A stretch of 64,000 nucleotides of DNA from Corynebacterium suedekumii (GTDB lineage Bacteria > Actinomycetota > Actinomycetes > Mycobacteriales > Mycobacteriaceae). Below are positions 7,643 to 16,611 of the stretch, in pieces. Below the pieces are notes generated by a model. It was not told the origin of the DNA and did no database searches. It saw nothing but the letters and a program-made list of their open reading frames with translations. Position 1 is the first letter of the stretch; each line of letters starts with the position of its first letter. The DNA is taken from assembly GCF_030252185.1 (NCBI RefSeq), contig NZ_CP126970.1, positions 2,728,001 through 2,792,000 of the forward strand, given 5' to 3'. Both the position numbers and the translations under genes were made by a program.

Positions 7643-9283
7643 ATGAGTTTGCTGCCCCGCCTGTCCCGTCGCCGCTTCCTGCAGTCCACCGCCCTGGCCG
7701 GTACCGCCGTGGCCGCGGGCACCACTCGGGTGCAGGCCGCGACCGTCCCGCTGCCGTTCCTCCACGGCGTGGCCTCGGGCGATCCGTTGCCCACCTCCGT
7801 GGTGTTGTGGACGCGCATCACCCCGGACGCCGACGCGCTCCCCGGTTCCGGCCTGGGTGCGGCGACGAGGGTGCGCTGGGAGGTGGGTATCGACGCCGCC
7901 TTCCACCACGTGGTCAGCTCCGGCGAGGTGCGTACCGACGCCGCCTCCGACCACACCATCCACGTCGACCCGTTCGACCTCGAGCCGGACATGGTGTACT
8001 TCTACCGCTTCACCGTCCTCGACGGCCCACACGCCGGCTCCCAGTCCCCGACCGGCCGCACGCGGACCGCCCCGGCCTTCGACTCCTCCCCCGAGCAGCT
8101 CACCGCCGCCGTGGCATCGTGTGCGAACTGGGAGTCCGGATACTTTTCGGCGTACGCCGACATGGCCACCCGCGGACGGGCAGGCGAGCTGGATCTGGTG
8201 GTCTTTCTCGGCGACTACATCTACGAGTACGGCCGGGGTGAGTACGTGGGCAAGAACGGGGCCGTCCGGCCCCATGAGCCCGCGCACGAGATCATCACTC
8301 TGCAGGACTACCGCATCCGCCACGGCCACTACCGCACGGACCCGGACCTGCAGGCCGCGCACGCCGCCCTGCCGTGGGTGCTCATCTGGGATGACCACGA
8401 GACCGCGGACAACTCCTGGCGCGAGGGCGCGGAGAATCATGATCCCGCCACGGAGGGTGCGTGGCTGTCGCGTCGCGACGCCGCCCTCCAGGCCTACCTC
8501 GAATGGCTCCCCGTCCGCACCGCCTCCCCATCGGCCGGTGGGCACCTCTACCGTTCTTTCCGCTTCGGTGATCTGGCCGAGCTGATGATGCTCGACCTGC
8601 GCAGTTACCGCGACCAGCCCGCCGCCTGGTCCCCGACCGCACTCGCCGACTTCAACGACCCCGCCCGCACCATGATGGGTTCCGAGCAGTTCGAGTGGCT
8701 GCGCCGCACCATCGACACCTCCCCCGCCCACTGGACCGTCATCGGCAGTTCGGTGATGTTCTCCCCCACCAACCTGCTGCCCCTGCAGCAGAACCCGCAG
8801 ACCTCCTCAGTTGCCGAGTTCCTCGGCGCCCGCACAGCCGCCGGCATCCCCATGAACCCCGACCAGTGGGACGGCTTCGCCGCCGACCGAGGCCGCCTCC
8901 TCGAGCTGTTGCGCGTCAGCGGACGTCCCGCCCTGTTCCTCACCGGCGACATCCACTCCGAATGGGCCCACGACGTCTGGGCCGGCGACCAGCTCATCGG
9001 AGTGGAGCTGGTGTGCACGTCCATCTCCGCCCCCAACGTCGACGAGATACTCAAGCTCCCCGCCGATAATGCCATCTCCCACCTCGCCGAGGCCCTGGTC
9101 CGGGAAGTCAACCCGCACATCCGCCACGTGGATCTTGACGCCCACGGCTACTCGATCGCCCGGTTACGGCGGGACGGGGTGGAGATGAGGTGGCTGCGGA
9201 CCGTGGACGTAGTGGTACCGGGAACTGGTGTCGAAACTGCCATCGGATTGGCCTGGCAGCCAGGTCGCGGTTTTGGAATCTGA
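7643..9283 (+). CDS. phoD: PhoD-like alkaline phosphatase/phosphodiesterase, Tat-exported
   Basis: This 546-residue protein begins with a twin-arginine signal (SRRRFLQSTALAG, residues 8-20) ending near the VQA at about residue 32, so it is exported folded. PhoD-family metal-site motifs follow in order: ASCANWESG, VFLGDYIYEYG, LIWDDHETADN, and LFLTGDIHSEWA near the C-terminus. The family hydrolyses phosphomono- or diesters, including teichoic-acid-type polymers, with Fe/Ca cofactors and is usually induced by phosphate starvation. No obvious PhoR box was recognised. ATG 7643 is preferred over the GTG two codons upstream because it places the Arg motif at a normal distance. Confidence 0.92.
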   Translation: MSLLPRLSRRRFLQSTALAGTAVAAGTTRVQAATVPLPFLHGVASGDPLPTSVVLWTRITPDADALPGSGLGAATRVRWEVGIDAAFHHVVSSGEVRTDAASDHTIHVDPFDLEPDMVYFYRFTVLDGPHAGSQSPTGRTRTAPAFDSSPEQLTAAVASCANWESGYFSAYADMATRGRAGELDLVVFLGDYIYEYGRGEYVGKNGAVRPHEPAHEIITLQDYRIRHGHYRTDPDLQAAHAALPWVLIWDDHETADNSWREGAENHDPATEGAWLSRRDAALQAYLEWLPVRTASPSAGGHLYRSFRFGDLAELMMLDLRSYRDQPAAWSPTALADFNDPARTMMGSEQFEWLRRTIDTSPAHWTVIGSSVMFSPTNLLPLQQNPQTSSVAEFLGARTAAGIPMNPDQWDGFAADRGRLLELLRVSGRPALFLTGDIHSEWAHDVWAGDQLIGVELVCTSISAPNVDEILKLPADNAISHLAEALVREVNPHIRHVDLDAHGYSIARLRRDGVEMRWLRTVDVVVPGTGVETAIGLAWQPGRGFGI

Positions 9284-9292
9284 CCTGGCGAT

Positions 9293-9322
9293 TTGCCACT
9301 TCTGACGGCACCCCGTTATAGT
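9293..9322 (+). promoter_or_regulatory. Promoter of tRNA-Asn
   Basis: TTGCCA (9293-9298) and TATAGT (9317-9322) are 18 bp apart, about 47 nt upstream of the tRNA 5' end. This is a good sigma-70/SigA-type match. Confidence 0.6.
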
Positions 9323-9368
9323 TATGACTCGTTGCAGAGCATCGCGAAAGCGAGGCAAAACAACTTCA

Positions 9369-9441
9369 TCCTCCATAGCTCAGTTGGCAGAGCATTCGAC
9401 TGTTAATCGAAGGGTCACTGGTTCGAGCCCAGTTGGAGGAG
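9369..9441 (+). tRNA. tRNA-Asn (anticodon GUU)
   Basis: A complete cloverleaf: acceptor TCCTCCA/TGGAGGA, D-arm GCTC...GAGC, anticodon loop CTGTTAA, T-arm ACTGG TTCGAGC CCAGT. CCA is not encoded. Just past this gene composition drops from GC-rich core to the AT-richer glycan locus, so it may mark an integration site. I looked for, and did not find, a second copy of its 3' end in the window. Confidence 0.97.
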
Positions 9442-9453
9442 CAAAATGCACGC

Positions 9454-9491
9454 AAGGCCACTAGGATCGATTTCTAGTGGCCTTTTCCTTT
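9454..9491 (+). terminator. Rho-independent terminator after tRNA-Asn
   Basis: Perfect 10-bp stem AGGCCACTAG / CTAGTGGCCT with a 9-nt loop, followed by TTTCCTTTTCC. Confidence 0.85.
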
Positions 9492-9667
9492 TCCCGTGCA
9501 TCAGCGCAACCGCGATCAGTTCAGGTAATCGGGGCACACGTAGACGCCTGATGATAAACTAAGCGGACTCAGTCAGCCCATAATCGTTTATAGCTTAACT
9601 CCATCTGAGACATAGCAGGCAATCAGCTATCCGCATTAGCCCAGATGGCAGCATTGGAAGGACAGCT

Positions 9668-10945
9668 TTGACCACAGCATCGGTTACCTTCGTCGGTCTA
9701 GGATACATTGGCTTGCCAACAGCAGTAGTAATGGCCAACCATGGTGTCAATGTCACCGGCGTTGACATAAAGGCGGAGTCTGTCGACAAGATCAACCAGG
9801 GGTGCGTCACAATTGTCGAACCCGGTCTAGAAACGGGACTAAAGCAAGCCCTAGAGTCTGGAAACTTCAGGGCCACCACTGAAATGGTTAGGTCCGAAAA
9901 CTTCATTATTGCAGTACCGACGCCATTCAATGACGACATGAGCGTCGACATGAAGTACATCTACTCGGCAGCTGAAAGCATTGCTCCGACCCTTCAGGGT
10001 GGCGAACTCATTGTCCTCGAATCTACTTCGCCTCCGACCACCACGGAGAAGATGGCAGAACGGATTCTCAAGCTACGTTCTGACCTGGCAGCTGATGGCT
10101 CTCACAACCCACAATCAAAACCAGTAATTTACTTCGCACACTGTCCCGAGCGCATTCTTCCCGGTAACGCGATGGAAGAACTTTTAACGAACGATCGCAT
10201 CATTGGCGGTGTCACTCAAGAAGCTACACAGCGAGCACAACGTCTCTACAGTACATTCTGCAGTGGAAAGCTCTTGGCAACCAATGCTACAACAGCAGAA
10301 ATGGCCAAACTCACGGAAAACTCTTTCCGGGATGTCAACATTGCATTCGCCAACGAGCTTTCGCTGATATGCGACCACCTAGATATCAATGTCTGGGAGC
10401 TGATCGATCTGGCCAATCACCACCCTCGCGTCAATATTCTCCAACCGGGCCCAGGTGTGGGGGGCCATTGCATAGCTGTGGACCCTTGGTTCATCGTTTC
10501 AACGGACCCAATACACTCGAAGCTCATCAAAACCGCCCGCTTGGTTAACGACAGCAAACCGAAATATGTGATTGACAAGGTGGCGTCAGCCATCGAAGGT
10601 TTGGAAGATCCGCGAGTTGCAGCACTTGGCCTCGCCTTCAAGGCAAACATCGACGATTTGAGAGAGTCGCCTTCGCTAGAAATTGTGAAAGAATTAGCAT
10701 TTAGAAATCCAAAGGCTCAAGTGTCTGTAGTGGAGCCAAACATCTCGGTACTCCCAGATTCGCTTTCTCTCCTTCGAAATCTAACTCTCACGAGCCTTGA
10801 AGAGGCAATCAAAGAATCCGACATTGTAGTTGTCTTGGTCGACCACAAGGAATTCCTCGAGTACAAAACAGACCTTTCCGGAAAGGTGCTTGTTGACACC
10901 AAGGGAATCTGGGGAGAATCTACCCTACCCATTGGAAATCGGTGA
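9668..10945 (+). CDS. wecC: UDP-N-acetyl-D-mannosamine dehydrogenase (UDP-glucose/ManNAc dehydrogenase family)
   Basis: This 425-residue NAD-dependent enzyme oxidises UDP-ManNAc (or a related UDP-sugar) to the uronic acid. It has the N-terminal Rossmann motif FVGLGYIGLP (residues 8-17), the central TENSFRDVNIA helix, and the active-site Cys268 in GPGVGGHCIAVDP. With the 2-epimerase at 32200 it would make UDP-ManNAcA. The start is TTG 9668, with AAGGA about 7 nt upstream. It heads an AT-richer glycan locus after tRNA-Asn; the next gene begins 3 nt downstream. UDP-GlcNAc or UDP-glucose dehydrogenase activity cannot be excluded. Confidence 0.88.
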   Translation: MTTASVTFVGLGYIGLPTAVVMANHGVNVTGVDIKAESVDKINQGCVTIVEPGLETGLKQALESGNFRATTEMVRSENFIIAVPTPFNDDMSVDMKYIYSAAESIAPTLQGGELIVLESTSPPTTTEKMAERILKLRSDLAADGSHNPQSKPVIYFAHCPERILPGNAMEELLTNDRIIGGVTQEATQRAQRLYSTFCSGKLLATNATTAEMAKLTENSFRDVNIAFANELSLICDHLDINVWELIDLANHHPRVNILQPGPGVGGHCIAVDPWFIVSTDPIHSKLIKTARLVNDSKPKYVIDKVASAIEGLEDPRVAALGLAFKANIDDLRESPSLEIVKELAFRNPKAQVSVVEPNISVLPDSLSLLRNLTLTSLEEAIKESDIVVVLVDHKEFLEYKTDLSGKVLVDTKGIWGESTLPIGNR

Positions 10946-10948
10946 TAC

Positions 10949-11257
10949 ATGATGAAGCGGCGCTTACTCCTTCTTGGCTTCGGAGCAGTTCTATACTCAG
11001 TTGGAATATTAGGTTCGATCGCGACGACGGAACTTACAGGTGAAGGTGCCGCTTTTGTCGTTACCGCCTCAATTGGTTTCATAGTCGCTTCAACCATGGC
11101 ACTAATAGTCCTCCGTCAATCGAGGAGGACGTACTCAACCAAACTGCGGAATGCTGCTGAATCAATTAGCCAACTTCAGTCCCAAATAGACACATTGAAG
11201 ATTGAAATCGAGAGCATACGGCGGCAACAAACCATTATTGCGCATCACAATCACTAA
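10949..11257 (+). CDS. Small membrane protein with coiled-coil tail
   Basis: 102 residues: a basic N-terminus, two hydrophobic segments (about residues 5-25 and 33-54), then a helical tail (SISQLQSQIDTLKIEIESIRR) with heptad character. The layout suggests an inner-membrane anchor with a cytoplasmic coiled coil, perhaps organising glycan enzymes. It lies 3 nt after wecC and 24 nt before the giant glycosyltransferase, so it is in their operon. I do not recognise the family. Confidence 0.7.
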   Translation: MMKRRLLLLGFGAVLYSVGILGSIATTELTGEGAAFVVTASIGFIVASTMALIVLRQSRRTYSTKLRNAAESISQLQSQIDTLKIEIESIRRQQTIIAHHNH

Positions 11258-11281
11258 ATCAACCAAAGTTTCAGGGGTATC

Positions 11282-14200
11282 ATGCAGAACTTCTCAATTA
11301 TCGGCGCCACAGGATCGATGATCAACGGTCATTATTGGTCAGCAGGTCAGGGCGTTAAAGTCTCCTTCAACAACGATTTCAAGACGGTCTTAAAAAATGT
11401 CACGAAGGAGCCGCAATATGTCACATTGGGGGCTCGGACTTCTGACTCTAAGGAACTAGGCGCTGACCGGGGTCATGTGACCCCGCCCTCGACCATCATT
11501 CTCCTTGATTCGAAGGTAACAACCCACGAAGGTTCTGCACCTCAGCTATACGTGCTCGAGTATAACCTAAACCGACGACGTCATGGCCAACAAGTAATTA
11601 AAACCAGTCATCCGGCAGAAGTATATTTAGGCTCCGACACTGCGCATATCGTTCTGGCAATTCGCTTGGCACCGCAATCACAGGTCATTCTTGAGAGCCT
11701 TTCTGCACATTTAACTCTCTCCGAATCTAACCAAGGCAAGGACACCAAAGTGAGGTACGTAGCCAGGGCTGAGGCGGTGGCTAATGCAGCCATTGAGAAA
11801 CTGGCTACTAATGCCAAGAAGACAATTAACAAGATAGTTGATGCTGTCGATACAGCGACAAAGGCAGGAAAACTGTCTGTTTCTCAAGACAAGAACATCG
11901 AGAAAGCCGCTGAGGTTTCCGAACACCGGGCCAAAACCTCACTTAAGATACTCGCTTCTGTAGCCAGCAGCCTTCCAGAGACGAACGGTTCACGTCATTT
12001 TTCCCCCGTTCCTTGCACAGCCGCGATCATTACAGATGAATACATGTTCAACTTCTACAAGGACGCTTTCGAGAGAGTGGTTTACCTCTCACCGGAGAAT
12101 TATACCGCTGTTCTAGCCGAAAACGATGTTGACGTAATCATCTACGTAACCTGCTGGAAAGGCCTAAACAATGAAGAGTGGAAGGGCCTCAAGTTCCGGG
12201 AAGCACCCAAGAATGCGCTCGCAGACATCCTTTCATGGGCAAAGAATAATTCCGTTCCGACCGTATTTCAATCAATTGAAGATCCTTCTAACTTCGAATA
12301 TTTCCTTCCCATTGCTAGTGGCTTCGATACGATCTTCACTTCCGATGTCAATGTCATCAATGACTACAAGATAGCACTCAACAACGGCTCTGTGTTTTAC
12401 GGGGAATACGGTGCCAACCCACTCCTCAATAATCCTGTCGGCGCGTTCCGGCACGATTTCAGTGCGGCCTTCTTCGCGGGTTCATATCCGAGCCGCTACC
12501 CAGAACGGTGCGCTGATATGGAAGTCATTTTTGATTCTATAACTGATTCAAACGCTTCTCTTACTATCCTTGACCGCAACTACGACATAGAAGGGTTTGA
12601 CTTTCCGGATCAGTATGCCCCCTACATCCTTCCTGCGATTAAGCATGATCTTCTTCAGAAGGTACATAAGCTGTACCGTTACAGTTTGAACTTCAATTCG
12701 ATTAAGAACAGTCCGACGATGTGCGCCATGAGAGTTTACGAACTTCAAGCACAAGGCAAGCCGATCATTTCCAATTACGCTCGGTCCGTCTTTAATCGTT
12801 TTCCTGAGATTCGAATTATCCCGACCCTGACTCACACGCCCGAGATGTTGGATGAAGATTTCCCACATGACGAGTATTTCCGAGCCAATCAGTCGTTGAT
12901 CAATATCATGGACGACAAGACCAGCTACTCCGTTGTCAGTTCCATGATGGAGAAGGTTGGCCTACCGTCCGCCCCTACTCGGAACTCAGGAATCCTCGTT
13001 GCGGCCCTTGATTCGGTCGAACTTGTTCGCGAACTCGTCCAAAGGCAATCAGTTTCAGCTGATGTAGTAAGCCTCAAAGAAGTTCAGGCGAGGCCTGAGA
13101 TCGCACAAAACTATGGTTACTTCGCCTGCATGCGAAGCGATACACAGTATGAGCGCGAATATTTGGCGTCGCGTGTGAACGCCTTCAAGTACACTGATTC
13201 CGATTTTGTAAGCCAAGACTGCGGCTATGAGGACGGCACTTTCGTACCTGGCCGTTTCCATGAATTCACCGCCGTAGCGCACGACGCTGGAAAGACTGTC
13301 GTCGCGACTGATTTTGACGGGCTGACACAAATTATACAGGATCCTCACAGTCCGATAGTTGGAAAGGGCTACCTTGCAGACCCGTTTGGCATCGGCTATA
13401 CCACCTTCGTTCGCTCGCGCGAAGAAGCCTATCTGGCTCCCTCACCCAAACTGACCGTTATCATTCCGGTGCATAACAATGGTAAGTTCCTTGAGACGAA
13501 GTGTATTCCTAGCTTGCAGCGCAACGCCGTCTGGTCTCAAATGGAAATCTTGCTTGTCGATGATCATTCGACGGAAGCAGAGACCATCCGTATCCTAGAA
13601 CAGTTGAAACATCGCTATCCCAATATCCGCCTTCATCGGTTTTATGACGGAGGAAGTGGCAGCGCAGCGCGACCCCGGAACTGGGGGATCGATCACGCTA
13701 GCGCGCCTTTGGTAGCTTTCCTTGACCCGGACAACGAGATTTCTACCCATGGCTACGACCATCTCGTCGATGAATTTGATCGGTTGTTCGAGATCGGTAC
13801 TCCCGTAGACTTCGTGAGCGGATACCAAGCTAAGATCGGCTCTAGTCCCGGATTCACCGGGAAACACAGCTCCGGTGAAACCGTGATCGTTAAAGACAGC
13901 GTTGATCGTTTCTTTAAAGCTGGCAAGTTTCCAGTCGTGTCAACACAGGCGGCAGTCATACGCCGCGAATTCCTAGAGTCTTCGGGCCTCAAGTTTGTGG
14001 AGCAAAGCGCTGGTCAGGATACTCTTTTTGGGTGGGAATTGCTTGCTCGTACAAACTGCGGAGCCTTTGTCGATACCGCGCACCTCATCTACTACGCGGA
14101 GCGAGATGGATCCGTCACGAACACCTTGAATCCCCGCTACTTCGAAAAGTCTGAGATCCTGGAAATACGTCAAGCGGAGGTTCTTCGCGAACTCGGTCTT

Positions 14201-14356
14201 TACGAGCTTTACAAGGAACACCAGCTTGACAACTTCGTTAGGAACTGGTACCTTCCGCGGCTCGACCGTGTTGATGTTGCAGAACGCGGGGCGGCCCGGG
14301 AAATTCTAGCGCGCATTACCAACATTTACGGTGAACCACTTTCCAAGTTTGAATGA
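11282..14356 (+). CDS. Very large multidomain glycosyltransferase, CgeB-like plus GT2
   Basis: 1024 residues in three parts. Residues 1-150 are beta-rich, possibly a glycan-binding module. A helical stretch around 155-235 is rich in Ala, Lys and Glu. Residues about 240-560 resemble the DUF3880/CgeB-type glycosyltransferase fold (VPTVFQSIEDPSNFEYF, SPTMCAMRVYELQAQGKPII). Residues about 720-960 form a GT2 domain starting TVIIPVHNNGKFLE, with LVDDHS and an acidic metal site in FLDPDNE. The gene encodes two potential transferases in one chain, probably building or capping the repeat unit at the cytoplasmic membrane. It sits between wecC and the ABC exporter. Codon use and GC are clearly lower than in the core. 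Confidence 0.8.
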   Translation: MQNFSIIGATGSMINGHYWSAGQGVKVSFNNDFKTVLKNVTKEPQYVTLGARTSDSKELGADRGHVTPPSTIILLDSKVTTHEGSAPQLYVLEYNLNRRRHGQQVIKTSHPAEVYLGSDTAHIVLAIRLAPQSQVILESLSAHLTLSESNQGKDTKVRYVARAEAVANAAIEKLATNAKKTINKIVDAVDTATKAGKLSVSQDKNIEKAAEVSEHRAKTSLKILASVASSLPETNGSRHFSPVPCTAAIITDEYMFNFYKDAFERVVYLSPENYTAVLAENDVDVIIYVTCWKGLNNEEWKGLKFREAPKNALADILSWAKNNSVPTVFQSIEDPSNFEYFLPIASGFDTIFTSDVNVINDYKIALNNGSVFYGEYGANPLLNNPVGAFRHDFSAAFFAGSYPSRYPERCADMEVIFDSITDSNASLTILDRNYDIEGFDFPDQYAPYILPAIKHDLLQKVHKLYRYSLNFNSIKNSPTMCAMRVYELQAQGKPIISNYARSVFNRFPEIRIIPTLTHTPEMLDEDFPHDEYFRANQSLINIMDDKTSYSVVSSMMEKVGLPSAPTRNSGILVAALDSVELVRELVQRQSVSADVVSLKEVQARPEIAQNYGYFACMRSDTQYEREYLASRVNAFKYTDSDFVSQDCGYEDGTFVPGRFHEFTAVAHDAGKTVVATDFDGLTQIIQDPHSPIVGKGYLADPFGIGYTTFVRSREEAYLAPSPKLTVIIPVHNNGKFLETKCIPSLQRNAVWSQMEILLVDDHSTEAETIRILEQLKHRYPNIRLHRFYDGGSGSAARPRNWGIDHASAPLVAFLDPDNEISTHGYDHLVDEFDRLFEIGTPVDFVSGYQAKIGSSPGFTGKHSSGETVIVKDSVDRFFKAGKFPVVSTQAAVIRREFLESSGLKFVEQSAGQDTLFGWELLARTNCGAFVDTAHLIYYAERDGSVTNTLNPRYFEKSEILEIRQAEVLRELGLYELYKEHQLDNFVRNWYLPRLDRVDVAERGAAREILARITNIYGEPLSKFE

Positions 14357-14602
14357 TTTACTAAACGTACGAAGTGAGTTAGCGCGGCAAGGAGCGCACT
14401 GGGCAGCTCCGCTCCGGCCTGGCTGTAGCGCGCATGTTAGTGAGAGAAGCAGCCCGATGAACGTCAGCAATACTCTGCTTAGCAGAACGCAGGTCAGCAG
14501 CTTTTTGGGGTGGCGGCCATTTTCGGCTCACAAATCCATCACTAGAAGCCAACTTTCAAGGATACGCGAGTAACCATCGACTAAAAGTAAGGTGCAAACA
14601 AC
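14357..14602 (+). other. Intergenic region between glycosyltransferase and exporter
   Basis: 246 bp without a convincing gene. A GTAAGGTG stretch just before GTG 14603 may act as a ribosome-binding site. Local composition around 14390-14440 is GC-richer than the flanks. I see no terminator. Confidence 0.4.
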
Positions 14603-15490
14603 GTGCCCTCAGCAGAATCCGCTCCCCAAGAACCAGTACCCGTGCAGCTAATGCTTGTAGCAGACGAAAATCTCGGCAAACTTAATATTCGTCCTTCCCT
14701 GTCCGCATACCTTGCTGAGATTATCCATTGGCGTCATTTTGTAGTTGCCGACGCGCGAAGCCGCGCATTTAAAGGCAACCAGGAAATGTTCCTCGGCAAC
14801 CTATGGCTGGTTCTCACCCCATTATTGCAGTCCGCTACCTATGGACTAGTCTTCGGACTTCTTCTCCGCACGAGCCGTGGAATCGACAACTTTGTAGGTT
14901 ACTTGGTTATTGGGGTCATATTCTTTGGTTTTGTATCGCGGGGAATTAACGCCGGTAGCGGGCTTATTCAAAGTTCTCGGAGTATGATTCGGTCTTTTAC
15001 GTTTCCGCGCGCTACCCTAGTTTTCGGCGTTTTGCTTCGTCAGTTCCTCGACAACCTGGTACCGGCGATGGTTGCTATCGCCGTCGCGCTAGTATTTCAA
15101 TGGGGCGAACAAATATCGTGGTCCATAGCCATCGTTCCGCTACTCTACGTTCTATTGCACGTATTTTCTTGCGGCTTAGCACTCGTTTTTGCACGACTTA
15201 CCGCTTTTATCCCCGACCTTAGGTCGTTGATGAACTTTGGTACACGCGTGCTTTTCTACGTATCTGGTGTATTCTTTTCTATAGAGAGGTTTGCCACCGA
15301 ACCTATTCTGCAGTATGTCATGACTATGAATCCGATTTATCAGTTTCTTGAGGCTATCCGGGAAGCAGTGTTATACGGCAGTTTTCCGGAAGCCTCTTCG
15401 TTTGTCAGCCTAGTCCTTTGGTCTGTCGGTTCATTCTGTCTAGGACTTCTGTTCTTCTGGCAGTCGGAGGCCCGCTATGTCCGTGTCTGA
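14603..15490 (+). CDS. Polysaccharide ABC exporter permease (Wzm/TagG-like)
   Basis: This 295-residue membrane protein has about six hydrophobic segments between residues 65 and 290 and the ABC2-type export signature (NLWLVLTPLLQSATYGLVFG near residue 70, YVSGVFFSIERF about 230, MNPIYQFLEAIREAVLYG about 245). It would form the channel that moves undecaprenyl-linked glycan across the membrane with the ATPase encoded next. The two genes overlap by 14 nt. The start is GTG 14603. Teichoic/teichuronic-type polymers or O-antigen-like chains are the usual cargo. Confidence 0.9.
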   Translation: MPSAESAPQEPVPVQLMLVADENLGKLNIRPSLSAYLAEIIHWRHFVVADARSRAFKGNQEMFLGNLWLVLTPLLQSATYGLVFGLLLRTSRGIDNFVGYLVIGVIFFGFVSRGINAGSGLIQSSRSMIRSFTFPRATLVFGVLLRQFLDNLVPAMVAIAVALVFQWGEQISWSIAIVPLLYVLLHVFSCGLALVFARLTAFIPDLRSLMNFGTRVLFYVSGVFFSIERFATEPILQYVMTMNPIYQFLEAIREAVLYGSFPEASSFVSLVLWSVGSFCLGLLFFWQSEARYVRV

Positions 15491-16316
15491 GGAAGCGACC
15501 GTGGTTGTCAGACGGGTATTTAAAAACTACGAAGTTCCTAACCTAAAGGGCCGTAATCCTTTTCGTAAGGATCGATCTTCGACTGTTTCGGCATTGAAAG
15601 GGGTTTCCCTTGTCGCAAATAGGGGGGATTCAATTGGCGTTTTGGGAAGGAACGGTTCTGGAAAATCTACCCTCTTACGCCTGATAGCCGGCGGAGAATC
15701 ATCCTCTTCTGGGGATATTTTCGTTACGTCGAATCCGACCTTGTTGAGCGTATCTGCTGCCCTACAGCCCTCTTTGACTGGTGTCGAGAACATACATTTG
15801 GGTCTATTGGCCCAAGGTCTATCACCTAGTGAAGCGAGAGGTCTTGAGAACGAGATCATTCGTTTTTCTGGTATCGGCGATGCGGTCCACCGCCCGATGA
15901 ATACCTACTCGTCAGGAATGGGGGCGCGGTTGAAGTTCGCGATCTCCACTTCCGTTCGAAGGGAGATTCTTTTGGTTGACGAAGCTCTTTCGACTGGCGA
16001 TGCTGCATTTGGGGAAAAAGCTCGGAAACGGATGTTTTCTTTCCTCGATGACGCGGGGACTATCTTTCTTGTTTCCCATCAGGCCTCAACGATCCAAAAA
16101 ATTTGTAACAGAGTGATTTGGTTACACGAGGGCGAGATCATAGCCGACGGGGACCCGATCTTTGTTTCGAAGATGTATCGTTCCTGGTCAAGCTGGCTAT
16201 CCCAAGAGGAGGATGAGAAGGCGGAGGCGATCATAGCTAAGATGCGCAGCAAGTATGTCACCCCTCATATTGTCTTCACCTCTGAGGCCGAAGAAGTTCT
16301 CAACTTTTCCAGTTGA
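15477..16316 (+). CDS. Polysaccharide ABC exporter ATPase (Wzt/TagH-like)
   Basis: This 279-residue ATPase has Walker A GRNGSGKST near residue 58, an ABC signature variant YSSGMGARLKFAIS, Walker B ILLVDEALSTGD and the switch His in FLVSHQ. The signature starts SSGM rather than SGGQ, which is typical of Wzt/TagH exporters. It lacks the long C-terminal carbohydrate-binding domain of Wzt proteins that recognise capped O-antigens. It overlaps the permease gene and is the last intact gene before the IS cluster 48 nt downstream. Confidence 0.9.
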   Translation: MSVSEEATVVVRRVFKNYEVPNLKGRNPFRKDRSSTVSALKGVSLVANRGDSIGVLGRNGSGKSTLLRLIAGGESSSSGDIFVTSNPTLLSVSAALQPSLTGVENIHLGLLAQGLSPSEARGLENEIIRFSGIGDAVHRPMNTYSSGMGARLKFAISTSVRREILLVDEALSTGDAAFGEKARKRMFSFLDDAGTIFLVSHQASTIQKICNRVIWLHEGEIIADGDPIFVSKMYRSWSSWLSQEEDEKAEAIIAKMRSKYVTPHIVFTSEAEEVLNFSS

Positions 16317-16364
16317 CTGCGTAGATTGATAGGTGGCGTCTCCGGCTTCATCTGGCGGTAATCG

Positions 16365-16611
16365 GGCTCTTCACGATTTAGAGTGCGTTGATCCTGGCCT
16401 GCAGCTGCCCAGAGTGAATCAGGGACCGCAAGATGTAGTGGTCGAGGTTCCGGAAACCCAGGGCGATGCCGCGTAGGTGCTCGAGCCGGCCGTTGATCGC
16501 CTCGACCGGACCGTTGGACGCCCCGATATCGAAGTACGCCAGGACATCCTCACGCCGACGCCACAATGTCCGACCCAGTTGCGCGAGCTCTTCCAGCCCC
16601 TTCGGTAGGCC
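16365..16611 (-). mobile_element. ISL3-family remnant A, 3' end
   Basis: Starts with the ISL3 terminal repeat GGCTCTTCACGATTTAGAGT and encodes, on the minus strand, the last 60-odd residues of an ISL3 transposase (FDIGASNGPVEAINGRLEH...QARINAL). It is nearly identical to the same part of copy B at 28414-28660. It is cut at 16611 by the IS21 element, and its upstream continuation lies at 20508-20596. Confidence 0.9.
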
